Assembly: GCA_000434615.1 (NCBI GenBank) | Contig: FR880786.1 | Location: 26,509 to 53,198 of the forward strand | Origin: Clostridium sp. CAG:510 | GTDB taxonomy: Bacteria; Bacillota; Clostridia; Lachnospirales; Lachnospiraceae | Length of the DNA: 26,690 nucleotides | Direction of reading: 5' to 3' | Part shown: positions 1 through 7,975 of the stretch, in pieces | How positions within the stretch are numbered: the first letter of the stretch is position 1 | Layout of the letters: each line of letters opens with the position of its first letter | Program-made: the position numbers and the translations under genes | The notes under the pieces: model-generated | What the model was told of the DNA's origin: nothing | What the model saw: only the letters and a program-made list of their open reading frames with translations | The model's database searches: none

Positions 1-2
1 CC

Positions 3-119
3 ATAGCCATGGGCAACGCCTCTCCCGCTTCTTTGTTTTCCAAAGTTTCCTATGTAACGGCCAAAGCCAGCGAGGACGGCATTCTGCACGCACTCTCTCA
101 TTTCGGATTTTTAGATTAA
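3..119 (+). CDS. Cof-type HAD-IIB phosphatase, C-terminal end only
   Basis: Only the last 38 codons lie in the window; the gene begins upstream. The reading frame is open from base 3 to a TAA at 117-119. The segment starts IAMGNA and continues through YVT and EDGI to a C-terminal FGFLD. The MGNA...YVT...EDGI pattern is the usual ending of Cof-like haloacid dehalogenase phosphatases, where the GNA stretch follows the last catalytic Asp motif and the protein ends shortly after the EDGI helix. These enzymes usually dephosphorylate small sugar phosphates or cofactors in the cytoplasm; the substrate cannot be told from this fragment. The pyrophosphatase start follows after 18 bases, so the two are probably co-transcribed. 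The family call is firm for such a short piece, but the function is not. Confidence 0.8.
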   Translation: MAMGNASPASLFSKVSYVTAKASEDGILHALSHFGFLD

Positions 120-137
120 AATTATGGAGGTATGTTT

Positions 138-689
138 ATGAACGGAATTAATGGAAACATCTGGCACAACATCAACGTAAAAAGAGTAACACCCACGGAT
201 TTTATCTGCGTCATTGAAATCCCGAAGGGAAGCAAAACAAAATACGAGCTGGACAAGGAAACCGGTTACATTATTTTGGACCGTATTCTTTATACCTCCA
301 CCCACTATCCTGCCAACTACGGCTTTATTCCCCGTACCTACGGCGATGACGGTGACCCCTTAGACGTACTGTTGCTCTGCTCGGAGCCGGTGGTCCCCCT
401 TACCCTGGTACGCGCGTATCCCATCGGCGTCATCTCCATGCTGGACGGCGGCAAAAAGGATGAAAAGATTATTGCCGTTCCTTTCAATGACCCCAATTAC
501 AACTGCTACCACGACATCTCCGAGCTGCCCTCCCATGTAATTGAAGAAATGGAGCATTTCTTCACCGTTTATAAGGCATTGGAAAATAAAACCACCGATG
601 TAAACGAGAAGGGCAACCGTGAAGAAGCCATCCGGGTCATTGAAGAATGTCTGGACAATTACATCAACAAATTCGTACGGAGCTGGTAA
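138..689 (+). CDS. ppa: Inorganic pyrophosphatase, family I
   Basis: Soluble cytoplasmic enzyme that hydrolyses pyrophosphate to two phosphates and so pulls biosynthetic reactions forward. The 183-residue protein has the family I signature DGDPLD at residues 71-76, with the metal-binding aspartates D71, D73 and D76, and a downstream D103/D108/K110 cluster (MLDGGKKDEK). The length fits the family. An in-frame ATG at 132 lies one base after the GGAGG at 126-130, which is too close. The ATG at 138 has seven bases of spacing and is preferred. The gene follows the HAD phosphatase tail by 18 bases and ends just before a strong hairpin. Family I enzymes are less common in Firmicutes than the manganese-dependent family II type, but they occur in Clostridia. 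The assignment is secure. Confidence 0.96.
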   Translation: MNGINGNIWHNINVKRVTPTDFICVIEIPKGSKTKYELDKETGYIILDRILYTSTHYPANYGFIPRTYGDDGDPLDVLLLCSEPVVPLTLVRAYPIGVISMLDGGKKDEKIIAVPFNDPNYNCYHDISELPSHVIEEMEHFFTVYKALENKTTDVNEKGNREEAIRVIEECLDNYINKFVRSW

Positions 690-696
690 ACAAGAA

Positions 697-725
697 GGCG
701 TGTGGAAATCCACACGCCCTTTCCT
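697..725. terminator. Terminator between ppa and spoVAF (convergent)
   Basis: A perfect 9-bp stem (GGCGTGTGG at 697-705, CCACACGCC at 710-718) with an AAAT loop starts 8 bases after the ppa stop and is followed by a pyrimidine-rich CTTTCCTTT run. The genes on either side converge, so it may serve both. The U-tract is weak on both strands. Confidence 0.75.
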
Positions 726-739
726 TTCTACAGTTCAAA

Positions 740-2164
740 TTACTTTCTTGCATCCGGTAACCGCAACCTGAACAGTCTTCTGGCAAGCAGCTTAAACCGG
801 AACGGTAAAAACGGATACAGATAACTCTGCCCGGATACCGTTTTGTTTAAGGCTACTGCCAGACAGGTTATCGTAATACCTGCCGCATATCCCCACGCAT
901 CCAGCCATGCAGTTAAAATCAGTGTCAGTATTCTCATAAATTTCAGTGCATATCCCAATTCGTAATTTGCCTGCGTATAGTTGGCAATGGCAACAAATGC
1001 CATATACAGCATCACCTCGGAATTGAACCAGCCGCTGTTGACGGAAAATTCCCCCAGCACCAGCGCCGCCATAACGGAAAGCGGAGTGCTTAGCATGCTG
1101 GGCGTATTGACTGCTGCAAGCCTTAAACCGTCAATGGCAAGCTCTAAAATAAGGAACTGCCAGATAAGCGGAATGTTCTCCGTGTCCTTCAGCGTGATGA
1201 ACGCAAATTTTTCCGGTATCCATTCCGTGTGGTTCATGAGAAGCAGAAATGTCGGTGTCATGATATACGTCAGAATAAAAATAAGAAATCTCGTCAGCCG
1301 CAGATACGTGCCCGTAATGGGCGGGAAATAATAATCGTCCGCTTCCTCCACCACATCAAAAATGGAGGTGGGCAGAATCATTGCCGAAGGGGAATTGTCC
1401 ACAAGGATAATGATGTTTCCTTCGAGCACCTGCGCCGCTGCCGTGTCGGGGCGTTCCGTATATTTGAATTTCGGGAACGGATTGTACCACTTCTTTTCAT
1501 ACAGACACTCTGCCAGGCTCTCCTGGTTCATGGTCAGGGCATCCACCCTGATGTTCTGTATTCTCGTCACAATTTTGTTTAGCAGCTTTTTATCCACCCG
1601 GCTCTCCATATAGCAGACCGCAATGTCCGTATGGGAGCTCTTTCCCGCAGCATACATTTCCACGCGCAGATCCGTGCTGCGGATTCTTCTTCTTAAAAGA
1701 GCCGTATTGAACACAATGGTTTCCACAAATCCATCCTTGGAGCCGCGAAGCACCTTATCCTTATCCGGCTCCGCCACATTCCGGGATGGATATTCCCTGC
1801 TGTCTATGAGTATTGCCTTATCATAGCCGTCAATCAGCAGCACAAACACGCCGGACAACAGATTATTTAAGATGTTGTCCCACTTTCCGCTTAAGTCCAC
1901 CTCCACATAGGGCATGCAGAGCTTACACATTTTATGGGCATCCTCCGGCATAGTTTCTGCCTTGATGCTGAGGAAATACTGCAGGATTTTTTCCATCAGC
2001 TCATCCTTACAAAATCCATCTATAAAATACATGCAGGCTTCCCTGCCGCCAATCTCAATGGTGCGGTAAATCAAATCAAAGCTTTTGTCCACCTTGAGCC
2101 GGTCGTTCAGATAATTCATATCCTGCCGTAAGGCACCCGTCATTTCTTCGTCTTTTTTTTCCAT
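740..2164 (-). CDS. spoVAF: SpoVAF-like spore germination protein (GerA-type A subunit family)
   Basis: Integral membrane protein of the GerA/SpoVAF family, 474 residues, expected in the inner spore membrane, where such proteins support germination signalling and Ca-DPA release. The soluble N-terminal half carries SFDLIYRTIEIGG (about 28-40) and YFIDGF (46-51), which I associate with SpoVAF rather than true germinant receptors. The ERPD motif (237-240), followed by NIIILVDNSPSAMILPT, is the family core. Hydrophobic segments lie at about 289-310, 332-352, 360-372, 384-398 and 410-437, and the C-terminus is basic. The start has a good GAAGGAG Shine-Dalgarno seven bases upstream, and that sequence lies inside a terminator hairpin. 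No other spoVA genes are nearby, so this is an orphan copy. It could instead be an unassigned GerA-type A subunit. Confidence 0.85.
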   Translation of the reverse strand: MEKKDEEMTGALRQDMNYLNDRLKVDKSFDLIYRTIEIGGREACMYFIDGFCKDELMEKILQYFLSIKAETMPEDAHKMCKLCMPYVEVDLSGKWDNILNNLLSGVFVLLIDGYDKAILIDSREYPSRNVAEPDKDKVLRGSKDGFVETIVFNTALLRRRIRSTDLRVEMYAAGKSSHTDIAVCYMESRVDKKLLNKIVTRIQNIRVDALTMNQESLAECLYEKKWYNPFPKFKYTERPDTAAAQVLEGNIIILVDNSPSAMILPTSIFDVVEEADDYYFPPITGTYLRLTRFLIFILTYIMTPTFLLLMNHTEWIPEKFAFITLKDTENIPLIWQFLILELAIDGLRLAAVNTPSMLSTPLSVMAALVLGEFSVNSGWFNSEVMLYMAFVAIANYTQANYELGYALKFMRILTLILTAWLDAWGYAAGITITCLAVALNKTVSGQSYLYPFLPFRFKLLARRLFRLRLPDARK

Positions 2165-2209
2165 AAAAAATCTCCTTCCCGAATCACTATCAGTGTTCCG
2201 AAAAGGAGA
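2165..2209 (-). terminator. dut terminator whose right arm is the spoVAF ribosome-binding site
   Basis: On the minus strand an 18-bp stem (arms 2192-2209 and 2171-2188, one A-A mismatch and three G-U pairs, 3-base loop) is followed by TTTTTT at 2170-2165. It starts 18 bases after the dut stop. The right arm contains the GAAGGAG that serves as the Shine-Dalgarno of spoVAF, and the U-tract runs directly into the spoVAF ATG. Confidence 0.85.
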
Positions 2210-2220
2210 AAATTTATACT
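2190..2220 (-). promoter_or_regulatory. Possible forespore-type (sigma-F/G) promoter for spoVAF
   Basis: On the minus strand AGTATA (2220-2215) is followed after 15 bases by GGAACACTGA (2199-2190). This resembles the GTATA / GG-rich -10 pattern of forespore sigma factors, though the -10 is imperfect. A transcript from here would begin near the loop of the 2171-2209 hairpin. In Bacillus subtilis the spoVA operon is forespore-expressed. The call is tentative. Confidence 0.35.
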
Positions 2221-2227
2221 TTTGATT

Positions 2228-2752
2228 TTATTTTGTGGTGCTGCCGAAGCCGCCGTTGCGGATGCCGTCCGCTTCATCATCCACCGTAATGCCGAAGGGT
2301 AAGAAAATTCCCTGTAAGAAACCGGTTCCGGCTTCCACCTGAAGGGTCTTTCCTTCGTTGGAGTCATTGGTAATCTTGGCGAATATGTGGCCTTCGTTGT
2401 CAGAGTCAAAATAATCGCTGTCAATGATGCCTACGGTATTGTTAAGCTGCAGACGGAATTTAAATCCAAGTCCGCTTCTGGGAAAAAGCTGAAGTACCCA
2501 GCCCTCTTCCATTTTTGCACGGATGCCGGTCGGAATTTTAATGGTTTCCCCCGGAGCCAGTGTGAAAGAAAACGGCGCATAGAAATCATAGCCCGCACTT
2601 CCTTTGGTTGCACGCATGGGAAGCTTTAACTCCTCATATACTTTTTCCGCTGCCGCTTCGTCGTATGCGGGAAAATCTCCCCTAATCGCCTGTATATAAT
2701 TTTCTTTGGAAACCTTAAAAAACTGTGCAATTTTCTGCATTCTGTTATCCAT
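2228..2752 (-). CDS. dut: dUTP diphosphatase (trimeric dUTPase)
   Basis: Hydrolyses dUTP to dUMP and pyrophosphate. This keeps uracil out of DNA and supplies dUMP for thymidylate. The 174-residue protein shows the five trimeric dUTPase motifs: ATKGSAGYDFYA (48-59), PRSGLG (91-96), GIIDSDYF (108-115) with the catalytic Asp D111, a GFLQGIFLPFG version of motif 4 (144-154), and the C-terminal flap motif NGGFGSTT (166-173). About 45 residues precede motif 1, longer than in E. coli Dut. The gene lies 66 bases after nrdG on the same strand, with no terminator between, so it is probably the third gene of the nrdD-nrdG-dut nucleotide operon. A strong terminator follows. The ribosome site is weak (AAAGG close to the ATG); an in-frame ATG four codons later is an alternative start. 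Confidence 0.93.
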   Translation of the reverse strand: MDNRMQKIAQFFKVSKENYIQAIRGDFPAYDEAAAEKVYEELKLPMRATKGSAGYDFYAPFSFTLAPGETIKIPTGIRAKMEEGWVLQLFPRSGLGFKFRLQLNNTVGIIDSDYFDSDNEGHIFAKITNDSNEGKTLQVEAGTGFLQGIFLPFGITVDDEADGIRNGGFGSTTK

Positions 2753-2818
2753 GCCTTTCAGTGTCCTGCAGTCTTTCCGGTATTTTTCCGCCCTGTGCAG
2801 TCACAATTTAATTGTCGT

Positions 2819-3328
2819 CTATTCGTAATCTCCGCAGTGCAGAACCGGAAGTAAGGGGTCCGGCTGCTGCAGGGTTTTCTGGACATCTATGACTCTCTGG
2901 TTTTTACTGCCCTTCCAGAGAAGCTTGGTATCCAGCTCTCCGATATGAAATTCGCCGTCCACTACTACGTCCACGTACTGCATCATGGGATAATACAGAA
3001 TATTTTCCCAGGAGTCGCCCGTATACAGCCAAATTGTCTTGTCAGGATATTTCTCCTTGATTTCCGCCATGAAATTTCTCACATCCAGCCGGTTTGCCGG
3101 ATGTAAGGGGTCCCCTCCGGAAAAGGTGATGCCGGAAATATAGGGCTTGTCCAACTGGTCAAAAATTTCCTTTTTGGCTTCCTCATCAAACAAAAGTCCC
3201 CCGTTCGGGTCCCAGGTAATGGGATTCTGACACTGTTCGCAGCAATGACTGCAGCCTGCCACCCACAGGACAACGCGCAGACCGTCTCCATTTAACATAT
3301 CGTCCTTGGTAATATTATGATATCTCAT
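2819..3328 (-). CDS. nrdG: Anaerobic ribonucleoside-triphosphate reductase activating protein
   Basis: Radical SAM activase that puts the glycyl radical on NrdD under anaerobic conditions. The 169-residue protein has the CX3CX2C iron-sulfur motif at C26, C30 and C33 (inside AGCSHCCEQCQNP), which binds a [4Fe-4S] cluster and S-adenosylmethionine. The SGGDP motif (70-74) is the SAM-contacting GGE-type loop. It is short, with only a partial TIM barrel, as is usual for NrdG. It starts 7 bases after the nrdD stop and is surely co-transcribed with it. It ends at a TAG codon; reading through that codon would add only five residues before a TGA. The assignment is secure. Confidence 0.96.
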   Translation of the reverse strand: MRYHNITKDDMLNGDGLRVVLWVAGCSHCCEQCQNPITWDPNGGLLFDEEAKKEIFDQLDKPYISGITFSGGDPLHPANRLDVRNFMAEIKEKYPDKTIWLYTGDSWENILYYPMMQYVDVVVDGEFHIGELDTKLLWKGSKNQRVIDVQKTLQQPDPLLPVLHCGDYE

Positions 3329-3335
3329 AAGACCG

Positions 3336-5525
3336 TCACATGCTCTTCCTTTCTGCGATTTCTGCCATTTTTGCCTCGTTTAAGCGGGTGTCCCCGTGTA
3401 CTCTGGAATAAGACAGGTAACCATTCATTCTGTCAATCTTGGTTAAGTTTCTGCTTCCGCACTTGGGACATACATCCATTTCGAGTTCCTGATGACCGCA
3501 GTCATCGCAGTAAGCAAGGGAAAGATTAACACCTTCGTAGAAGCCCATGTCCATGGCTCTTCTGATTAAGGTCTTCACTGCCTCAATATTGTAATCAATG
3601 GGGTATTTCACGTACTGGATTTTGCCGCCGTTGCTTAAGTTCCAGAACCTTTCCTCAATATCCTGCTTCTGAATGGGAGTAATGTCCTCTGTTACATGGC
3701 AGTGGAAAGAGTTGCTGACATATTCCCTGTCGGAAACGCCCTCGATAATACCGTATTTATTACGGAACTGCTTAATCTGCAGACCGCAGAGGTTTTCTGC
3801 GGGTGTGCCGTAAATAGCATACAGATTGCCGTCCTCTTCCTTGAATTCATTGACCTTGGCATTGATATGCTCCATAACCTCCAGGGCAAACTGTCCGTCT
3901 TCCACTAAAGACTTACCGTTGTAAAGCTCCTGCAGCTCGTTTAAGGCGGTGATGCCGAAGCTTGCGGTTGCGGCTTTTAACAGCGGTTTAATCTTGTCGG
4001 AAAGCTTTAAGTGTCCGCCGAGGAAACCGCCCTCGCAGTAAGCAAGCGGGTTGGTGGAAGCTCTCATTTCACCAAGATATGCATAGGTTCTTATATGAAG
4101 CTGACGGATTAACTGTAAATAATAATCCAGCACTTCATAGAAGTCCCTGCTCTCCTGTCTGGACTTTGCCAGAATCATGGGAAGGTGCAGGGAAACCGCA
4201 CCGATGTTGAAACGACCCACAAATACAGGCACATCCTTGTCGTCCGCCGGATGCATGCCGCCTCTTTCATACCAGGGAGAAAGGAACGCACGGCAGCCCA
4301 TGGGAGAAATGATTTTTCCGTACTGCTTGTAAATGCTTGCCACATAGCCTTTGCCGGTCAGGGACAGCCAGTCGGGATACATGGTCTTTGCAGAGCATGC
4401 CACACCGGCTTCAAATACATCCTCAAGCGGCTTGCCGGGTCCATGCAGGTTTTCATCGTATAAAAAAACAATCTTGGGGAACAGAACCGGCTTTTTGCAT
4501 TCCTTTTTGCCCTGTCCTCTTCTTCTGACATTCAGCATGGAAATGGTAGCCAGCTTGGCAAATCTGCCGGTGCCGGTACCTGCCGTAACGGTGATGAACG
4601 GATAGTCGCCTCGGCTGCTGGCAACAGTATTGAACTTGTACTCCCAGCCCTGGAAGCCCTGTTCGAATTCTCTTACCACGTCCGCATAGGCTTCTGCCTC
4701 CGCCGTATCGTCGTCAATTCCCAGTCTCTTGTATTTCTCAATATATTTTTTGTAGGATTTTTCTGCGTAAGGCTCTAAGATATTGTCCACGCTGGGTACG
4801 GTAAATCCTCCGTACTGCTGACTTGCCGCACTGAGCACAATGTCGCCGATAACATCAAACGCCACGTCCAGGGTCTTCGGTTCGTTGTACCAGATATTAC
4901 CCATTTCAAAACCGCCGGACAACACATTTTCCACGTCAAACAGACAGCAGTTCATGGTATCTCTTCTGGCGGACATATCATGCACATAAATATAGCCGTC
5001 GCGGCATGCCTGAATTTCCTCCGTTGTCATAAAGAACTTCTGGTAAAGCTCTTTGTTTAACTGGTTGAAAATCAGGGAACGCTTGGTGGAAACCAGTGCG
5101 GAGTCCGTGTTGGCGTTTTCCTTGTCCCCGATATACATGATGGACTGGCTCTTTTTGTAAACATCATCCAGCATGCGCACAAAGTCCTGCTTGTAGTTGC
5201 GGTAATCCCGGTAGCTCTTTGCTACAATGGGCTTTACCTGTTCCAAAGCGCTTTCCACGATGTTATGCATAATGGGGATGGGAATTTCATCCTGCTCAAG
5301 CTCGTCCACCTTTTCTACCACATACTGGCAGATATGACGTTTTTCTTCTTCTGTAAATTTAGTCAGTGCACGGTAAGCGCTCTTGCCAACGGCATTCACT
5401 ACCTTCTGCACGTTAAATGTCTCTTTGCTGCCGTCCTTTTTAACGACCTTCACATCTCTTTTTGTCTTAAACTGGGCACCGTAATCGGTTGTGTCTTCGC
5501 CCACCTGCTCCACTTCAATACTCAT
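3336..5525 (-). CDS. nrdD: Anaerobic ribonucleoside-triphosphate reductase, class III
   Basis: Oxygen-sensitive glycyl radical enzyme that reduces ribonucleoside triphosphates to deoxyribonucleotides for DNA synthesis. The protein has 729 residues, similar to E. coli NrdD (712). The N-terminus (about 25-115) is an ATP-cone regulatory domain, starting VKKDGSKETFNVQKVV. The catalytic barrel follows and includes the N-CC-LFD segment near residue 190. Near the C-terminus four cysteines, C673, C676, C686 and C689, form the structural zinc site, followed by the radical loop NGYLS with the likely radical glycine G702. GGGGG nine bases before the ATG serves as the ribosome site. The gene leads the nrdD-nrdG-dut operon and has a consensus promoter with paired NrdR boxes upstream. 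Confidence 0.97.
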   Translation of the reverse strand: MSIEVEQVGEDTTDYGAQFKTKRDVKVVKKDGSKETFNVQKVVNAVGKSAYRALTKFTEEEKRHICQYVVEKVDELEQDEIPIPIMHNIVESALEQVKPIVAKSYRDYRNYKQDFVRMLDDVYKKSQSIMYIGDKENANTDSALVSTKRSLIFNQLNKELYQKFFMTTEEIQACRDGYIYVHDMSARRDTMNCCLFDVENVLSGGFEMGNIWYNEPKTLDVAFDVIGDIVLSAASQQYGGFTVPSVDNILEPYAEKSYKKYIEKYKRLGIDDDTAEAEAYADVVREFEQGFQGWEYKFNTVASSRGDYPFITVTAGTGTGRFAKLATISMLNVRRRGQGKKECKKPVLFPKIVFLYDENLHGPGKPLEDVFEAGVACSAKTMYPDWLSLTGKGYVASIYKQYGKIISPMGCRAFLSPWYERGGMHPADDKDVPVFVGRFNIGAVSLHLPMILAKSRQESRDFYEVLDYYLQLIRQLHIRTYAYLGEMRASTNPLAYCEGGFLGGHLKLSDKIKPLLKAATASFGITALNELQELYNGKSLVEDGQFALEVMEHINAKVNEFKEEDGNLYAIYGTPAENLCGLQIKQFRNKYGIIEGVSDREYVSNSFHCHVTEDITPIQKQDIEERFWNLSNGGKIQYVKYPIDYNIEAVKTLIRRAMDMGFYEGVNLSLAYCDDCGHQELEMDVCPKCGSRNLTKIDRMNGYLSYSRVHGDTRLNEAKMAEIAERKSM

Positions 5526-5552
5526 GGCGCCATTCCCCCGCTTTCCTGTGTT

Positions 5553-5600
5553 TTACAATATATGGTGTGTTTTTCAATTTTCCGTCACCATATTTAGTGT
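5553..5600 (-). promoter_or_regulatory. Pair of NrdR boxes upstream of nrdD
   Basis: Two 16-bp sites, 5553-5568 and 5585-5600, each match the NrdR-box consensus ACACWATATATWGTGT at 13 of 16 positions. They start exactly 32 bp apart, about three helical turns, which is the known arrangement for NrdR, the ATP/dATP-sensing repressor of ribonucleotide reductase genes. Both lie just downstream of the -10 box at 5610-5615, so bound NrdR would block transcription. The nrdR gene itself is not in the window. Confidence 0.85.
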
Positions 5601-5609
5601 CGTATTCTA

Positions 5610-5638
5610 AGTATAAGAAAGCCCCGGCAAAAAGTCAA
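5610..5638 (-). promoter_or_regulatory. Promoter of the nrdD-nrdG-dut operon
   Basis: On the minus strand TTGACT (5638-5633) is separated by exactly 17 bases from TATACT (5615-5610), a near-consensus housekeeping promoter. Transcription would begin at about 5603, immediately before the first NrdR box, leaving an untranslated leader of roughly 75 bases. Confidence 0.85.
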
Positions 5639-5691
5639 TCGGAAATCCTCAAATCCCTGTGCGAATAATTCTAAAACACGGGTACGGAATT

Positions 5692-6855
5692 TTATTTTAA
5701 GATACCGCTCTTGTCAATGGCTTCCACGGCTTCGTTTATGGTTTCCACCGGTAATGTGAGGGCAAACCTTACGTGACCGGCTCCCAGCTTGCCGAAACTG
5801 CTGCCCGGAGTGCAGAGCACGCCTGTTTTTTCCAGAAGCTCCATCACAAAGGCAAAGTCATCCGTATACGCATCGGGAATTTTTGCCCATGCAAACATGG
5901 TGCCTTCGCTTCTTTCCACTTTCCAGCCGATGGAAGTAAGACCGTCGCAGAGGGCGTTTCTTCTTTCTTCGTATTTCGCCCGCTGTTCCTTCACGCAGTC
6001 ATCCGGACCGGTCAGGGCTGCTACGGCGCCGTACTGTATCGGCAGGAAAATACCGTAGTCAATCTGGGAACGGAGCTTCTTAAAGGTTGCTACCACTTCC
6101 TTATTGCCTACTAAAAAGCTCATTCTGGCTCCGGTGTAGTTGAAGGATTTGGACAGGGAATAAAATTCCACGGCACAGTCCTTTGCTCCGGGGACGGACA
6201 GAATGGAAATACCCTTTCTGCCATCATAAATAATATCGGAATAGGCATTGTCGTGAATGATTAAAATATCATTCTTCTTTGCCCATGTAATCAGCTTTTC
6301 GTAAAACTCATGGGGCGCACACTTGCATATGGGATTTAAGGGATAGGAAACAATCATGCATTTGATTTTGTTTCCGTATTTTTCGCTCAGAGCATCCAGA
6401 TCCGGCAGATAGTGGTTTTCCGGCAGTAGCTCATAACATTCCACATCCGCACCGGCTAAGAAAGGTCCGATGGAGAATACGGGATATCCGGGGTCGGGAA
6501 CCAGTACCAGGTCGCCTTCGTTAAAGAGGGACAGACCGATGTGGCTGATACCCTCCTGGGAGCCGTAAACACTCATGATTTCATCCGCTTCCAAAGTAAC
6601 ATCGTATCTTTTTGCAAATCTTTCCTGCACAGCCTTAATAAGCTCCGGTATATCCGCCAGGGCGTATTTATAATTTTCCGGCTTCTTTGCGGCTTCCGCC
6701 ACTGCCTCCACAATATGGGGCGCCGGCTTAAAATCCGGGGTTCCCACGGACAGGTTGTAAACCTTTTTTCCTGCCTTTTCCACTTCGTTTTTCTTGTCGT
6801 TCAAAAGCTGGAAAATACCGCTTTCAAACTGCTTCATTCTGTCTGCTGCAAGCAT
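5692..6855 (-). CDS. Class I/II PLP-dependent aminotransferase
   Basis: Cytoplasmic fold-type I transaminase of 387 residues. PLP-binding residues are visible: the Schiff-base lysine K236 in SLSKSFNYTGARMSF, N174 in YPLNP (in place of the common NNPTG), D202 and Y205 in HDNAYSD, and a C-terminal substrate arginine in GHVRFALTLP. The overall pattern (SVGTPDFKP near 36-44, YGSQEGISH near 97-105) resembles the LL-diaminopimelate / aspartate-type aminotransferases of Clostridia, so an amino-acid biosynthetic role is likely. The exact amino donor cannot be read from the sequence. It starts 32 bases after the WYL regulator on the same strand, so the two may be co-transcribed. No clear terminator follows before the nrdD promoter region. 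Confidence 0.88.
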   Translation of the reverse strand: MLAADRMKQFESGIFQLLNDKKNEVEKAGKKVYNLSVGTPDFKPAPHIVEAVAEAAKKPENYKYALADIPELIKAVQERFAKRYDVTLEADEIMSVYGSQEGISHIGLSLFNEGDLVLVPDPGYPVFSIGPFLAGADVECYELLPENHYLPDLDALSEKYGNKIKCMIVSYPLNPICKCAPHEFYEKLITWAKKNDILIIHDNAYSDIIYDGRKGISILSVPGAKDCAVEFYSLSKSFNYTGARMSFLVGNKEVVATFKKLRSQIDYGIFLPIQYGAVAALTGPDDCVKEQRAKYEERRNALCDGLTSIGWKVERSEGTMFAWAKIPDAYTDDFAFVMELLEKTGVLCTPGSSFGKLGAGHVRFALTLPVETINEAVEAIDKSGILK

Positions 6856-6887
6856 GTTTTTGTCCTTCTTTCTCTTTCGCTCTTTCT

Positions 6888-7886
6888 CTATTCTTCCGCG
6901 CCATCCTGCGCGGCAAGCATATTCTTCAGCCAGTGTTTATAGCGTTCCCTCACTTCTGTCGGGGATGCTATCTGCACGCCTTCTCCCAAACCGGTCAGCC
7001 AGCCGAAAAACTGTCCGCTGACGGCAGCTCTGATGTGCACACGGATTTTATCGTTTTCCACTACCCGCACATCCGTTTCCCTGCCGAACCGGTCCATAAT
7101 GACGCCAATGAGTTTTTTCGGCAAAAGCAGGGTAATCTGTTCTTCATCGCCGCCAAACATTCCGAACGTGCTTTTGGAATACTCCGCCGGATCCATGTTA
7201 AAGAAATCCTGTCCCTCGCGCTTTTTCTCTTCCACCTTCGTGTTCTTCATTTTGTCCACGCGGTAGTGCTTTATGCAGTCCGCTTCCGCATCATATGCCG
7301 CCAGGTAATAATTTTCATCATCCCAGATAAGCGCCAGCGGGCTCACCACATAGGTCTTGCCGTTCCTGCGGGGCTTCAGGGTCTTTGTGGTCGTCCACTC
7401 CAGATAGGAAAAGGAAATCTGTCTGTCCGCGTCGATTGCCGTATAAATGGTATCCACGCTGTAATAAATCTTTTCATTCTCCGTTTTGACACGTCCCAGT
7501 ACCTTCACCTGTCTGTGAAGCTGGCGTGCCTGATAGGTGCTTGCCTGTTTCTCCAATTTATGTATCAGCTCTCTTGACTTTTTTTCCGTCACAAAGCGTG
7601 AAGACTGCACAGCATCCACCAAAAGCTTTAACTCCGCCAGTTCAAACTCCCGGCTGGCAAGGTAATAGCCGCTCTCCGTCTTCCCTTTTTTCTGCATGAT
7701 GTCAAAGCCGAAATCCTGCAGACACTGAATGTCCGCATAAATGCTTTTTCTTTCGGCGCTTATGTCGTTTGCCCGAAGCTTTTCAATCAGATCCTTCGTA
7801 CTGATTACATGGTCTTCGTCCGTATACTCCTGTAAAATTTTTATAATATACAGAAGTTTCTGTTTCTGGTTTTCGCTCTTTGGCAT
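6888..7886 (-). CDS. WYL-domain transcriptional regulator
   Basis: A 332-residue regulator with an N-terminal winged helix-turn-helix of the DeoR/HTH_11 kind (about 5-70, with KDLIEKLRANDISAERKSIYADIQCL) and a C-terminal WYL domain (about 130-240), in which the name motif reads YYL (NYYLAAYD). A further C-terminal extension (about 250-325) is the usual WCX-like region. Such proteins sense small ligands or nucleic acids through the WYL fold and control nearby genes, and the aminotransferase downstream is the obvious candidate target. I chose the ATG at 7886 because GGGGG lies eight bases upstream of it; a TTG six codons earlier is open but has no better site. The gene ends with TAG. The regulated genes are an inference. 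Confidence 0.9.
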   Translation of the reverse strand: MPKSENQKQKLLYIIKILQEYTDEDHVISTKDLIEKLRANDISAERKSIYADIQCLQDFGFDIMQKKGKTESGYYLASREFELAELKLLVDAVQSSRFVTEKKSRELIHKLEKQASTYQARQLHRQVKVLGRVKTENEKIYYSVDTIYTAIDADRQISFSYLEWTTTKTLKPRRNGKTYVVSPLALIWDDENYYLAAYDAEADCIKHYRVDKMKNTKVEEKKREGQDFFNMDPAEYSKSTFGMFGGDEEQITLLLPKKLIGVIMDRFGRETDVRVVENDKIRVHIRAAVSGQFFGWLTGLGEGVQIASPTEVRERYKHWLKNMLAAQDGAEE

Positions 7887-7907
7887 ATTTTTATCCCCCG
7901 GCAAGAC

Positions 7908-7936
7908 AAAAAAGAACCCAGTTTTACCGGATTCTT
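7908..7936 (-). terminator. Terminator of the mutS-like / rnhA / small-protein operon
   Basis: On the minus strand an 11-bp stem (arms 7936-7926 and 7922-7912, two G-U pairs, 3-base loop) is followed by a run of six T (7913-7908). It lies 40 bases after the small ORF stop and only about 20 bases before the WYL start, so the WYL gene depends either on read-through or on a promoter I could not identify. Confidence 0.8.
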
Positions 7937-7975
7937 ATCAGTCCTTTTTCAGAGCCTGCTGCCATGTGTCCATGG

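Noticed and set aside
5641..5691. Terminator after the aminotransferase gene
   Set aside because: CCCGTG / CACAGGG can pair weakly across a long loop, but the stem is poor and no good U-tract follows.
6933..7577. Open frame of 214 codons on the plus strand
   Set aside because: It lies wholly antisense to the WYL regulator, whose domains are clear; the translation is Cys/His/Phe-rich noise.
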